Positions 17,245 to 24,854 of a stretch of DNA of 57,746 bases are shown piece after piece. The notes below the pieces were generated by a model. It was not told where the DNA came from and searched no databases. It worked only from the letters and a program-made list of their open reading frames with translations. The stretch is from Candidatus Bathyarchaeota archaeon (GTDB taxonomy: Archaea; Thermoproteota; CALKCG01; B24): the NCBI GenBank assembly GCA_018396755.1, contig JAGTQM010000004.1, positions 81,099 through 138,844 on the forward strand. The letters are read 5' to 3'. Positions within the stretch are counted from its first letter, which is position 1. Every line of letters starts with the position of its first letter. The position numbers and the translations under genes were made by a program.

Positions 17245-17820
17245 ATGTCTTTTACTAAAATTTTAAAGATGGATTTAGAATCTAAGCCTCTAAGCGGCGC
17301 AGCCTTTCTGGAAAATGGTAAAATTCTAGTTAAAGATGGTGATTACAAGAGTTTTCTAATTCAGAAAGGCTACGGTATTAAAGAAGGTATTTTTCTCGTT
17401 TTAAGTGGTGAGGAGGCGCTTTACTTAATAAGTGAAGGTAGACTTAGACTTTTTGAAGGCGATCACGAGCTTACATTGAAGGATGCCACTGAAAAACTGA
17501 TTCCGATAGATCCAGATGTTTGGATCAAGTTTCTAATATATAGAGATTTAAGAGATAAAGGATATGTAGTATGCAAAGGCTATGGAATCGGATTGAATTT
17601 TCTACTATATGAGCGTGGAACGTATGGTGAACAACCCGCTAAGTATCTAGTCATAGGGGTTTCAGAAGGTAAACCAGTTAAAATAAAGGATTTAATTGAA
17701 ATCGTCAGATCTAGTATGTATTCGGATAAAGAGCTTCTACTCGCTGTTGTAGACCGTAGAGGAGAAGTAGTTTATTACAAGCTTTCCCAAGGTTTTGAAG
17801 AACTCCAGTCAGATGAATAG
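17245..17820 (+). CDS. tRNA-splicing endonuclease, structural (non-catalytic) subunit
   Basis: A 191-residue EndA-family protein. The C-terminal nuclease-like domain starts FLIYRDLRDKGYVVCKGYGIGLNFLLYERG. The catalytic Tyr is kept, but the conserved His just after it is replaced: the segment reads EQPAKYLV where active subunits have H-x-x-Y. A Lys at SDKELLLAVV aligns with the catalytic Lys. Loss of His predicts a structural beta subunit that pairs with the catalytic subunit at 39469-40029, as in crenarchaeal (alpha-beta)2 enzymes, which accept a broad range of bulge-helix-bulge introns. Start ATG 17245. Confidence 0.82.
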   Translation: MSFTKILKMDLESKPLSGAAFLENGKILVKDGDYKSFLIQKGYGIKEGIFLVLSGEEALYLISEGRLRLFEGDHELTLKDATEKLIPIDPDVWIKFLIYRDLRDKGYVVCKGYGIGLNFLLYERGTYGEQPAKYLVIGVSEGKPVKIKDLIEIVRSSMYSDKELLLAVVDRRGEVVYYKLSQGFEELQSDE

Positions 17821-17875
17821 TTAAGCCTATGGCTGCGTTTAACTGTCAAGTTTTGGATATCCTTTTTCATTGCCC

Positions 17876-17891
17876 AGCCTATATGTAGGCT
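17876..17891 (+). terminator. Short hairpin between convergent genes
   Basis: AGCCTA/TAGGCT form perfect 6-bp arms around TATG in the 173-base gap between convergent genes. Only a weak T-run lies nearby (CCTTTTTC at 17861-17868, upstream). A terminator role is possible but unproven. Confidence 0.25.
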
Positions 17892-17993
17892 TCCTCCGAA
17901 TTTAAAGTAAACTTCTATCTAAGATAGCTGTTAAGATTTACTGAAGTTTAAAAGCATTGTGAGCTAAGCTGTAAATTAAAAGCGTGGCTCTTA

Positions 17994-18281
17994 TCAGTAT
18001 TCACATCGGCATGGCATAGTGTAGCATCTCGGGCATCCTCCGCCATATTTCTCATAGACTGCCCCCTCCAAATCTATATTCACTAGGTTACAGAGACTCA
18101 GTAACCAAGCTATTACATCAGCTGCTTCTTCAGCAATATCCTCCGTTTTGCCCTTAACTAAGGCATCGGCCAACTCTCCTACCTCAGATATAAACCATAT
18201 GTAGGTTGCAGAAATTCCCCTTTTTTCATCCCTCTCAAAATAGATTTCTCTCATAAGTTTCTGCAGTTCTCTTAGGCTCAT
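17994..18281 (-). CDS. MazG-like nucleotide pyrophosphohydrolase
   Basis: A 95-residue single-domain all-alpha NTP pyrophosphohydrolase of the MazG-like group. The Mg2+ motif is EVGELADALVKGKTEDIAEEAADVIAWLL (ExxE, then ExxxD). It probably clears non-canonical or excess (d)NTPs. The C terminus carries CPRCYTMPCRCEY, four Cys that could bind zinc and are an addition to the minimal domain. Start ATG 18281. Confidence 0.85.
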   Translation of the reverse strand: MSLRELQKLMREIYFERDEKRGISATYIWFISEVGELADALVKGKTEDIAEEAADVIAWLLSLCNLVNIDLEGAVYEKYGGGCPRCYTMPCRCEY

Positions 18282-18470
18282 AATATCTGTAAATACATCA
18301 CTGTAGTGAACGTAAAAATATTAGCATCTACGAACAGTATTTCCACGGGTTCTTATACTTAGCCTACTACTTAAAGTCTGACATCTTTCAAAAGTAGATT
18401 CATACGTTTATTTTTTCAACTGTTTCGCCATCCTCAAATTATGTACTGCGTAATAATCTGTCAAGCAAAG

Positions 18471-18517
18471 TTTATATTCTCCTTATTACAATTTATTGTA
18501 ACGTTCCAATAAATTGG
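18471..18517 (+). promoter_or_regulatory. Promoter with two tandem inverted-repeat operators for the ArsR/ABC operon
   Basis: A TATA element TTTATATT lies at 18471-18478. Immediately downstream are two related imperfect palindromes, ACAATTTATTGT (18488-18499) and CCAATAAATTGG (18506-18517), whose centres are 18 bp apart. Both fit CAAT-WW-ATTG. The expected start site (about 18500) falls between them, so a bound regulator would block transcription. The adjacent ArsR-family gene is the obvious autoregulator. Confidence 0.6.
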
Positions 18518-18529
18518 AAGTGAGGAAGC

Positions 18530-19105
18530 TTGAGAGAGTTCCTTATAATTAAAGACGCTGAAGTCGCCAAACTTCTAGCCGATGAAACCAGATGTCAAAT
18601 ATTAAACCTTTTAAAAATCAAGGAAATGTCTACAAATCAACTTGCTAAAATCTTGGATAAACCAGCTTCTTCTATAGACCACCATCTGAAGGTTCTCAAA
18701 GCAGCTGGTTTAATTGAGCTTACTTCTGAACGTAGAAGAGGCAATATCATAGAGCGATTTTATAAAGCTTCGGCTAGACACTACATTGTAAGTTATAGTT
18801 TAAGTGAGAAGGCCGAATCTTCGTTTAAAGATTGGAATGAAAAACTTTCTGAAGATGTCGCATTACTTATCCAAAGCTTCGGCTACAACATATCGGACAT
18901 ATCTAAGCTTACTAGGCTAATCGAAGAGTTTAATGCTTTTAAGAGAATGGTTTTTGAGGATTTGGCTAGTAGTGATGTGAATCCTTCAGCTTTAAAACCT
19001 CCTGCTTCATTCCTATTAATGGATATTTTAACTCATCTAGAACTTTACAGAAGTGAAAAGTACCGTAAGCTTATGGATGAGCTTCTTTCCATAGTCTCGA
19101 GGTGA
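18530..19105 (+). CDS. ArsR-family winged-helix transcriptional regulator
   Basis: A 191-residue regulator. The winged helix-turn-helix is at about residues 8-85: LADETRCQILNLLKIKEMSTNQLAKILDKPASSIDHHLKVLKAAGLIEL followed by a wing with RRRGNIIERFY. The C-terminal helical half (about 90-191) probably dimerises or senses ligand. No metal-binding Cys cluster like that of ArsR/CadC is seen, so a drug-like ligand is more likely than a metal. TTG at 18530 follows GTGAGG. Its stop codon lies inside the Shine-Dalgarno of the ABC exporter gene, so the genes form one operon. Confidence 0.82.
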   Translation: MREFLIIKDAEVAKLLADETRCQILNLLKIKEMSTNQLAKILDKPASSIDHHLKVLKAAGLIELTSERRRGNIIERFYKASARHYIVSYSLSEKAESSFKDWNEKLSEDVALLIQSFGYNISDISKLTRLIEEFNAFKRMVFEDLASSDVNPSALKPPASFLLMDILTHLELYRSEKYRKLMDELLSIVSR

Positions 19106-19110
19106 GATGC

Positions 19111-20868
19111 ATGATTTATGCAAGTAAACCTGCTGGGAGAATTTTACCGAGGCTTTTTAAATACCTCATAGCACATAAACTGCTCTTTACGATTTCGACA
19201 GTACTCGTAGTAGCTGGAACAGTAATAGACCTTCTTCTACCTTGGATCAGTAGAGATGTTATAAACAATGTCTTCATAGGGTCTGCTTCAAATATATGGA
19301 TATATGCGATAGCGATACTAGGTTTAACCGTTTTACATGGCACTCTCTTCTTCTTAAGAGACTATTTGTCGGGTTTAATGTCTCAGAAAATCAGCCATAA
19401 TATGAGACTACAACTTTATAAGCATTTACAAGATTTATCCTACAGTTTTTTCGATAGGGTTGATGTCGGACAGATAATAAATCGTCTCACAAGCGACATA
19501 GATACAATCGGTAACTTCATAAGCTCTAGTATAACGCAACTACTGAATTCTACTCTAGTAATTCTACTGGTCTCCGTGATCATAATCTCAATAAACGCTT
19601 CAATGGCTTTAATAGCCATATCTATCACAGTACCGTTCATAGCGATAATATCCATGATTTTCGCGAAACTCGTAAGACCTATATTCGAACGTAGATGGAT
19701 TGAACAGGGTAGATTGAATACTGCTGTCGCAGAATCCGTTTCAGGCTTTCGAATAATCAGAGCACTGGGGATCGAAAACTGGGCTTTTACAAAGTTTAAC
19801 TTCGTAAATAAGCAGGTTTACGACCTTAGTATGCGTTCTGAAAAACTCGGTGCTCGAACATGGCCATTTCTAAACCTCGTTATAGGTGTGTCATCTGCCA
19901 TCGTATACTGGTATGGAGGATTAAGGTTCTTCAACAATGAGATTACAATAGGCGACCTCATAGCCTTCTCCATGTACTTAGGTTTTCTCGTCTGGCCTAT
20001 AATGTCCTTCGGATTCCTATTTGCAGACTATCAGAGGACGAATGTTTCTGCTGGGAGGGTTTTTGAAGCGTTAGATGCTGAGCCTGAGGTTAAGGAAAAG
20101 CCTAATGCCATGGAGCTTCCGAACATTAAGGGGCATGTAGTTTTTGAGAACGTTGTGTTCGGCTACGACCCGGATAAACCGGTGCTTAAAGGAGTAGACT
20201 TAGAGGTTAAACCTGGTGAGAAAATTGCTCTGGTAGGTATTACAGGATCTGGTAAGAGTACGTTGATAAAGCTTATACCTAGGTTTTACGACCCTCAGAA
20301 AGGCCGTATTCTGATGGACGGTTATGATATAAGAGATGTTAAATTAAGCTCTTTACGTAAACAGATAGGCGTTGTACATCAGGATATTTTCTTGTTCCCG
20401 ATGAGCATACGGGAGAATATCGCATACGGTAAACCCAACGCTACATATGATGAGATTGAAAAAGCATCTAAAATTGCCCGTATTCATGACTTCATAATGA
20501 GTCTACCTGAAAAATACGATACTGTTATAGGAGAGCGTGGTGTGACATTGTCTGGCGGTCAGAGGCAGAGATTAGCTATCGCTAGAGCTTTAATTTTAAA
20601 CCCGAGAATTCTAATACTTGACGATTCTACGTCAAGCGTAGACTCTGAAACGGAAAAGGAGATATGTGAAGCTTTAAAGGAGCTTATAAAAGATAAGACT
20701 GTTTTCATAGTGACTCAACGTTTATCCACTTTAAAACTTGCTGATAGAATAGTCGTTCTCGACGATGGACGTGTAGTTGAAGATGGTTCTCATGATGAGT
20801 TAATGGCTAAAAACGGATTATATACCAAGATATATAAGTCTCAGATACTTGGGTCTGGAGGGGTGTAA
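19111..20868 (+). CDS. ABC exporter half-transporter, subunit with degenerate ATPase site
   Basis: A 585-residue type IV ABC exporter: six transmembrane helices in the first 310 residues, then an ATPase domain. Walker A is GITGSGKST and the signature LSGGQRQ. Walker B reads LILDDSTSSVD, with Asp in place of the catalytic Glu, and the switch His is replaced by Gln (VTQRLST). This is the pattern of the degenerate subunit in heterodimers such as TM287/288. GAGGTGA at 19099-19105 supports ATG 19111 over the in-frame GTG 19102. Only three bases separate it from its partner gene. Confidence 0.9.
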   Translation: MIYASKPAGRILPRLFKYLIAHKLLFTISTVLVVAGTVIDLLLPWISRDVINNVFIGSASNIWIYAIAILGLTVLHGTLFFLRDYLSGLMSQKISHNMRLQLYKHLQDLSYSFFDRVDVGQIINRLTSDIDTIGNFISSSITQLLNSTLVILLVSVIIISINASMALIAISITVPFIAIISMIFAKLVRPIFERRWIEQGRLNTAVAESVSGFRIIRALGIENWAFTKFNFVNKQVYDLSMRSEKLGARTWPFLNLVIGVSSAIVYWYGGLRFFNNEITIGDLIAFSMYLGFLVWPIMSFGFLFADYQRTNVSAGRVFEALDAEPEVKEKPNAMELPNIKGHVVFENVVFGYDPDKPVLKGVDLEVKPGEKIALVGITGSGKSTLIKLIPRFYDPQKGRILMDGYDIRDVKLSSLRKQIGVVHQDIFLFPMSIRENIAYGKPNATYDEIEKASKIARIHDFIMSLPEKYDTVIGERGVTLSGGQRQRLAIARALILNPRILILDDSTSSVDSETEKEICEALKELIKDKTVFIVTQRLSTLKLADRIVVLDDGRVVEDGSHDELMAKNGLYTKIYKSQILGSGGV

Positions 20869-20871
20869 ACC

Positions 20872-22692
20872 ATGGGTTGGCATATTATGCATCATGCTGA
20901 AAGAGCCACGGATGAGAAGCCGGTTGAAGTTCCAACATCTACTCTACTTAAATGGTTTCTTAAAATTCTAGTACCGATGAAGTTTACAATTTTAGCCATT
21001 ATTTTGATCTCAATAGTCTCTATTGGTTTAAACGTGGTAACACCCTATCTCAGCAAGCTGATAATAGATAATGGAATTATGGCTAGGGATGCTAATGCAT
21101 TAGCCTTATATACAATTTTAGCTATCCTTGCTGTTGCCGCTGGTGCTCTTTTAACAGCTCTCAGAAGGTATTTAACAGCATGCCTAAACCAGAGACTTCT
21201 ATTCGATTTAAGACGTAAGACGTTTCAGCATCTGATGGAGATCGATGTGCATTATGTAACTCAAAGGCCATCTGGCAGGATAATCTCCCTGGTGACGAAT
21301 GATATAGCGGCGATAGGTGAAATTGTTACAATGGGTGTTATAGAGTTTCTGGTAAGTGCTTCTTCGATATTAGGTGCTATATATATGATGTTGAATATGC
21401 ATTTAACGCTTACATTGGCTGTTATATCGACGATGCCCATAATGTTTGTTCTCACAAGGTTTTTTGCAAAGAAGGCTCGTGAAGTGTTCAGAGAAACTAG
21501 GGTTAAAGTAAGCCAGTTGACCAGTAGTGTTGAACAGAGTGTATCTGGTGCTAGGGTTGCTCAAGCGTTTACAGAGCGTAGAAATATTGATGCGCAATCA
21601 TTTGAACGTATAAGTCGCGAAACAATGTCTACAAGAGTGAAAGCGATATTAGTATCTTCACTCATACGTCCATCTTTAGACTCTGTTAGAGCTCTCTCTT
21701 TTGCAATACTGATAGGTTATGGTGGTCTACTTATCGTTTCGCATGAGTTTACTATAGGCGGGCTTTTAGCCTTTTATGGTTACACTGAGTCTTTCTTCAG
21801 ACCCATAATGATAATCACAATGTTCTATACAACTCTCCAGTCTGCTTTAGCCGCAGCTGAAAGAGTCTACATTTTTTTAAACACAGAGCCAGTTGTCAAA
21901 GACACTCCATACGCTAATGATTTAGAGATTAACGATGGTGAAATAGCTGTTGAAAACGTCAGCTTCAGCTATGATTCAAACACGGTGTTCGAAAACATAA
22001 GCTTTAAAGTTAAAGCTGGAGAGATCTTAGCAATCGTCGGTCCTACTGGCGCTGGTAAGACAACGCTCGCAAACCTCATATTGAGGCTTTATGATCCTCA
22101 GAAAGGCCGTATAGTGATTGACGGTCATGATCTTAGAGAATTCACTCTCAGCTCTCTACGTAAGGCAACAGCTTTAGTTCCTCAGGAGCCGATACTTTTC
22201 AATGATACGGTTTTTGAAAACATTAGAGCTGGCTTTCCAGAAGCATCTAGAGGACAAGTTGAAAATATTATTAAATCATTAGGTCTTGAAAAGCTCATAG
22301 AGAGTCTTCCTCAAGGCTATGACACAATAGTGGCGCCTGGTGGTGAAAATCTCTCAGTAGGTCAGAGGCAGCTTATAAGTTTCGCAAGAGCTATGCTCAA
22401 AAATCCGAGAATCCTAATACTTGATGAAGCTACTAGCAGTTTAGATTCGAGAACAGAATCTATGCTTCAGGAAGCTATGGTTAAACTTCTAAAAGGTAGA
22501 ACCTGTATAATTATCGCCCATAGACTTGCAACGGTTAAACTCGCAAACATGATAATAGTTTTAGATAACGGTAGAATAGTTGAAGAAGGTTCTCATGAAC
22601 AGCTTCTACGTAGGGGAGGCTTATACGCTAAACTGTATGAAACACAGTTCGGTATCTCTATTCAACCTTTGGTCGGCGCGAGTCAAGTATAA
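20872..22692 (+). CDS. ABC exporter half-transporter, subunit with canonical catalytic residues
   Basis: A 606-residue type IV ABC exporter with six transmembrane helices and an ATPase domain. Walker A is GPTGAGKTT, Walker B LILDEATSSLD with the catalytic Glu, and the switch is AHRLAT with His. Its signature is altered to LSVGQRQ, so the site formed with the partner's Asp-type Walker B is the degenerate one, and the other site (this Walker B plus the partner's LSGGQ) should hydrolyse ATP. The pair probably exports drugs or lipids under control of the ArsR-type regulator at 18530-19105. ATG 20872 is used; an in-frame ATG follows at 20887. Confidence 0.92.
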   Translation: MGWHIMHHAERATDEKPVEVPTSTLLKWFLKILVPMKFTILAIILISIVSIGLNVVTPYLSKLIIDNGIMARDANALALYTILAILAVAAGALLTALRRYLTACLNQRLLFDLRRKTFQHLMEIDVHYVTQRPSGRIISLVTNDIAAIGEIVTMGVIEFLVSASSILGAIYMMLNMHLTLTLAVISTMPIMFVLTRFFAKKAREVFRETRVKVSQLTSSVEQSVSGARVAQAFTERRNIDAQSFERISRETMSTRVKAILVSSLIRPSLDSVRALSFAILIGYGGLLIVSHEFTIGGLLAFYGYTESFFRPIMIITMFYTTLQSALAAAERVYIFLNTEPVVKDTPYANDLEINDGEIAVENVSFSYDSNTVFENISFKVKAGEILAIVGPTGAGKTTLANLILRLYDPQKGRIVIDGHDLREFTLSSLRKATALVPQEPILFNDTVFENIRAGFPEASRGQVENIIKSLGLEKLIESLPQGYDTIVAPGGENLSVGQRQLISFARAMLKNPRILILDEATSSLDSRTESMLQEAMVKLLKGRTCIIIAHRLATVKLANMIIVLDNGRIVEEGSHEQLLRRGGLYAKLYETQFGISIQPLVGASQV

Positions 22693-22701
22693 ATCAGTAA
22701 A

Positions 22702-22708
22702 TTTTTTT
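22702..22708 (+). terminator. T-run terminator after the ABC exporter operon
   Basis: Seven consecutive T on the plus strand, ten bases after the stop codon, followed by a second A/T-rich tract. This matches U-run termination in archaea. Confidence 0.5.
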
Positions 22709-22762
22709 ATATAAAAAAGTGTACAAAATTTATTTATTCGCATTCCATTTTTCCTCCTAAGA

Positions 22763-23092
22763 ATGGAGGAGCCGGTAATAGTTCTGGATGCTATGGTCCC
22801 ATACTATATGAAAGCCTATCTTAAAGTCCTAGGATACATCAACGTTTACCATTTAAACGACATATATCCTCCAAATGTAGAGGATGAGTCTATTCGCCAG
22901 TTTGTAGAATCAAAGGAAGCGATACTTATAACAAGGGATAGGAAACACTTCAATACTCTTAAAAGAGGTAAGGTTCTAATTCTTGAAAAAGAAGATCCAT
23001 ACTGGATGTTTAAAGAGGTTCTAGAGGGTTTAATGCTTATGGGTCTTTCACCACGGTTTGATTGGATTAAAATAAATGGAAAGACAGAATAA
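22763..23092 (+). CDS. PIN-like DUF5615/Mut7-C family protein
   Basis: A 109-residue small PIN-like protein. It starts with VIVLDAMVPYYMKAYLKVLGY (acidic Asp of the first strand), then VEDESIRQFVES and ILITRDRKHFNTL, the typical D-x-x-I...LITRD-K-F pattern of DUF5615/Mut7-C nucleases. Such proteins are often toxin-like RNases, but no antitoxin partner is adjacent. A TATA-like AATTTATTTA at 22728-22737 sits at the right distance for a leaderless start at ATG 22763. Confidence 0.7.
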   Translation: MEEPVIVLDAMVPYYMKAYLKVLGYINVYHLNDIYPPNVEDESIRQFVESKEAILITRDRKHFNTLKRGKVLILEKEDPYWMFKEVLEGLMLMGLSPRFDWIKINGKTE

Positions 23093-23284
23093 TCACTGTT
23101 TTAAGCTCCTAGGTTTCTTAAATTAGATGCTTCGTATTCTCTATTGAAGACTGTAAATTTCCATTCGGGGAGGATAATGAATATCCTGAACAAATGATAA
23201 CATTCCCGCAAATCCCTCTATTTTTTCTTTTAGAACTCTTTTCTCTGAGTTGAATGCTTCCAGTGGTTAGAAGTGGGGGCATGA
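23093..23284. other. Non-coding stretch at the left edge of an accessory patch
   Basis: No gene is visible. A strong Shine-Dalgarno-like GGGGAGG near 23167 precedes an ATG, but the frame closes after six codons (MNILNK), which looks like the start of a lost gene. T-rich tracts follow at about 23219-23233. Confidence 0.4.
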
Positions 23285-23440
23285 ATAAGTAATTTTTTAG
23301 AGTATTGGTGGGTTAAAGGTAGGCGTAACGGTGCTCTACGTAGGCTTGAAGGGGTTGAACTCGGCTTCTTTAAAGCTTGTAGGCTTTTAGCCAAGATTAG
23401 GGGCGGTGTTAGAAGCCCTAGGCTCGTATATATCTTATGA
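23285..23440 (+). pseudogene. Basic small ORF fragment of an accessory element
   Basis: An open frame of 51 codons without a canonical start, reading ISNFLEYWWVKGRRN, then RRLEGVELGFFKACRLLAKI and ending SPRLVYIL. It is strongly basic and has consistent codon use. Its stop TGA overlaps the ATG of the next small ORF (ATGA), the kind of coupling seen in real operons. It appears to be the 3' part of a gene that lost its start. No family recognised. Confidence 0.4.
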
Positions 23441-23634
23441 GGATTATAGAGTTTATAGGTGGAACACCTAGGCTTAAGGCTTTAAAGCATGGTTTTAAAA
23501 GGGCCCGTAAATTTTTTTATCCAGTATGGTTTTTAGAATGTGCTCTCCAAGCCGTAGAATGGCTTAAAGAGAAGCAGTTCATACTATGCTTGGGGTTTAT
23601 GAAGATGAATAGTCCACCACGCTTCGCATGGTGA
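23437..23634 (+). CDS. Small basic protein, unknown, in accessory patch
   Basis: A 65-residue ORF starting MRIIEFIGGTPRLKALKHGF, with basic helices, then a more hydrophobic half rich in Phe and Trp. Start ATG overlaps the stop of the preceding fragment. The following frameshifted membrane ORF begins around its end. Could be a truncated gene; no homologue recognised. Confidence 0.4.
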   Translation: MRIIEFIGGTPRLKALKHGFKRARKFFYPVWFLECALQAVEWLKEKQFILCLGFMKMNSPPRFAW

Positions 23635-23889
23635 TATTATAGGTAGAGATCGAGCGGTCGGAGCACTATTATGTGTCAGAAGCACACTGAGCATGCTAGT
23701 GTACGGATGGCTCGTATTCGCATCTGAGTGTGCTATGCTAGCATTACAGTTAACAGACTTCATAGCTGCAACCGCCGCACTAGGTATAATGGCTTGGATA
23801 GGCTACACGCTTGCAAAACGCCTCCACCCAAGCCTATAGAAGAAATAGAGAAAGAGCTTGAGAAAGCTGAAACATCTAAAGAATACTAG
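23612..23889 (+). pseudogene. Small two-helix membrane protein broken by a frameshift
   Basis: From 23612 the plus strand is open to a stop at 23839 and encodes two hydrophobic segments (about STLSMLVYGWLVFASECAML and LTDFIAATAALGIMAWIGYT) followed by a basic AKRLHP. Right there the sense reading shifts one base back and continues as KPIEEIEKELEKAETSKEY to a stop at 23887-23889, giving a charged tail. The combined product would be a small membrane protein with an acidic/basic cytoplasmic tail. No start codon is obvious before the first in-frame ATG (in LSMLVY). Such short membrane proteins are typical of archaeal plasmids and viruses. Confidence 0.45.
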
Positions 23890-23967
23890 AGGGATAACTT
23901 TCAAAGCCGCTAGAAGCTTTATTTAACGCGGTCATTTATGTTATTACTCGGAGAGAGGGAGATAAAG

Positions 23968-24321
23968 ATGGGTGAGACTGCTGTAAAGTTTAAGGTTTAT
24001 GGTCCTTATGGGTTTTCAACGGAGTTAGAAGCCATTGTAGATACTGGTGCAACCTTCACTAAAATTCCTGAATCCGTAGCTTCGGAGCTGGGGCTTCAAG
24101 TTAACTATGAGGCGGAAGTGGAGCTGGGAGATGGTAGAGTAGTGAAGAGGGGGCTCGCACTCGGGGAGGTTGAGATAGAGAGTGTCAGAAGACCAGTTCT
24201 CATAGCCGTTGGCGGAGAGGAGGAAAGACCAATAGTCGGCTACACAACACTAGAACTTTTAGGCTTCAAAGTGAATCCTATTACTGGAAAACTTGAAAAA
24301 ACACTCGCCATAGAGTATTAA
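23968..24321 (+). CDS. Retropepsin-like aspartyl protease domain protein
   Basis: A 117-residue protein with one aspartic-protease lobe. The active-site motif is AIVDTGATFTKIPESVASELGL, then VELGDGRVV and a glycine-rich PIVGYTTLELLGFKVNPITGKL near the end, as in clan AA single-lobe proteases that work as dimers. Upstream codons from ATG 23938 are in frame, but GGGAG at 23957-23961 is placed seven bases from ATG 23968, and a TATA-like TTTATTTA at about 23917-23924 fits a start site near 23945. The gene is intact in an otherwise fragmentary region. Archaeal members are widespread and uncharacterised. Confidence 0.75.
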   Translation: MGETAVKFKVYGPYGFSTELEAIVDTGATFTKIPESVASELGLQVNYEAEVELGDGRVVKRGLALGEVEIESVRRPVLIAVGGEEERPIVGYTTLELLGFKVNPITGKLEKTLAIEY

Positions 24322-24428
24322 TAGTAAATCTCATGTTGAGGCTTACATCTACGTCTTTTAATATCAGAACTACAGATTCACTACGCTTATCTAAAGCGGT
24401 GTCAATAGAATTCAAGGCGTGTTAATAT
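24322..24428. other. Non-coding part of the accessory patch
   Basis: No gene or clear element. The gap continues with the fragments listed at 24429 and 24758. The part between these, 24585-24757, shows no open frame that looks coding and no convincing tRNA. Confidence 0.4.
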
Positions 24429-24584
24429 GTGAGTAAAATGAGGAAGTAGGAAGACTCGCACGGTAATACATATATAGCTTCAGAATTCATAGCCGGATAC
24501 ATACTGGCACTAATACTTGGAACAATAACATCGAAGATAAGGTTTTTCCATTCTAAACACCTCCCATTTTTATTAGGGTCTTAG
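24429..24584 (+). pseudogene. Small membrane protein remnant with an early stop codon
   Basis: From GTG 24429 the frame reads MSKMRK, meets TAG at 24447, then continues EDSHGNTYIASEFIAGYILALILGTITSKI to a stop at 24582-24584. The middle is a typical transmembrane helix followed by basic residues. Without the TAG it would be a membrane peptide of about 51 residues. Consistent with decay of a mobile element. Confidence 0.35.
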
Positions 24585-24757
24585 GGCTTCTGTAGTAGTT
24601 TGAACCGTGTCTTCTCAAAGTTAGGTTTGAAAGCCATAATGCTTTCGACTAGGCTGGTAACTGGGCTTAGGCATTATCGTTAGATGGGTTGTTCAAATCT
24701 CCCTAAAAACTCCCATTGGTTTCCATGTTGTTTGAATGCTTTATGTTGAAAGCGTCT

Positions 24758-24829
24758 AAAGCTCGTAGAAGCTGGCTTCAACTATGTAACAACCTTCAAC
24801 GGCGTAATGCTTTTCAGAAAGTGAAAGTA
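24758..24829 (+). pseudogene. C-terminal tail of an archaeal tyrosine recombinase (integrase remnant)
   Basis: The plus strand encodes LKLVEAGFNYVTTFNGVMLF then RK and a stop. The pattern L-[IV]-E-A-G-F-x-Y-[VM]-T-T-x-x-G-x-x-L-F-R-K is the tail found after the active-site Tyr in many archaeal XerC/D-like integrases. The catalytic domain is missing. A related tail, ending VMLFKSGSKN, is in the minus-strand remnant at 30855-31251. The DIUG-like DUF123 nuclease gene starts 25 bases later. Confidence 0.55.
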
Positions 24830-24854
24830 AAAAATTAGACGGTAACAGTAAAAA

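Noticed and set aside
23820-23835. Programmed -1 frameshifting in the small membrane protein
   Set aside because: No X XXY YYZ slippery heptamer or downstream stem is seen; mutation or sequencing error is simpler.
24640-24720. Possible tRNA: GGTTGTTCAAATCTCCC looks like a T arm
   Set aside because: The arms around TTCAAAT do not pair, and no matching acceptor or anticodon stem is found.
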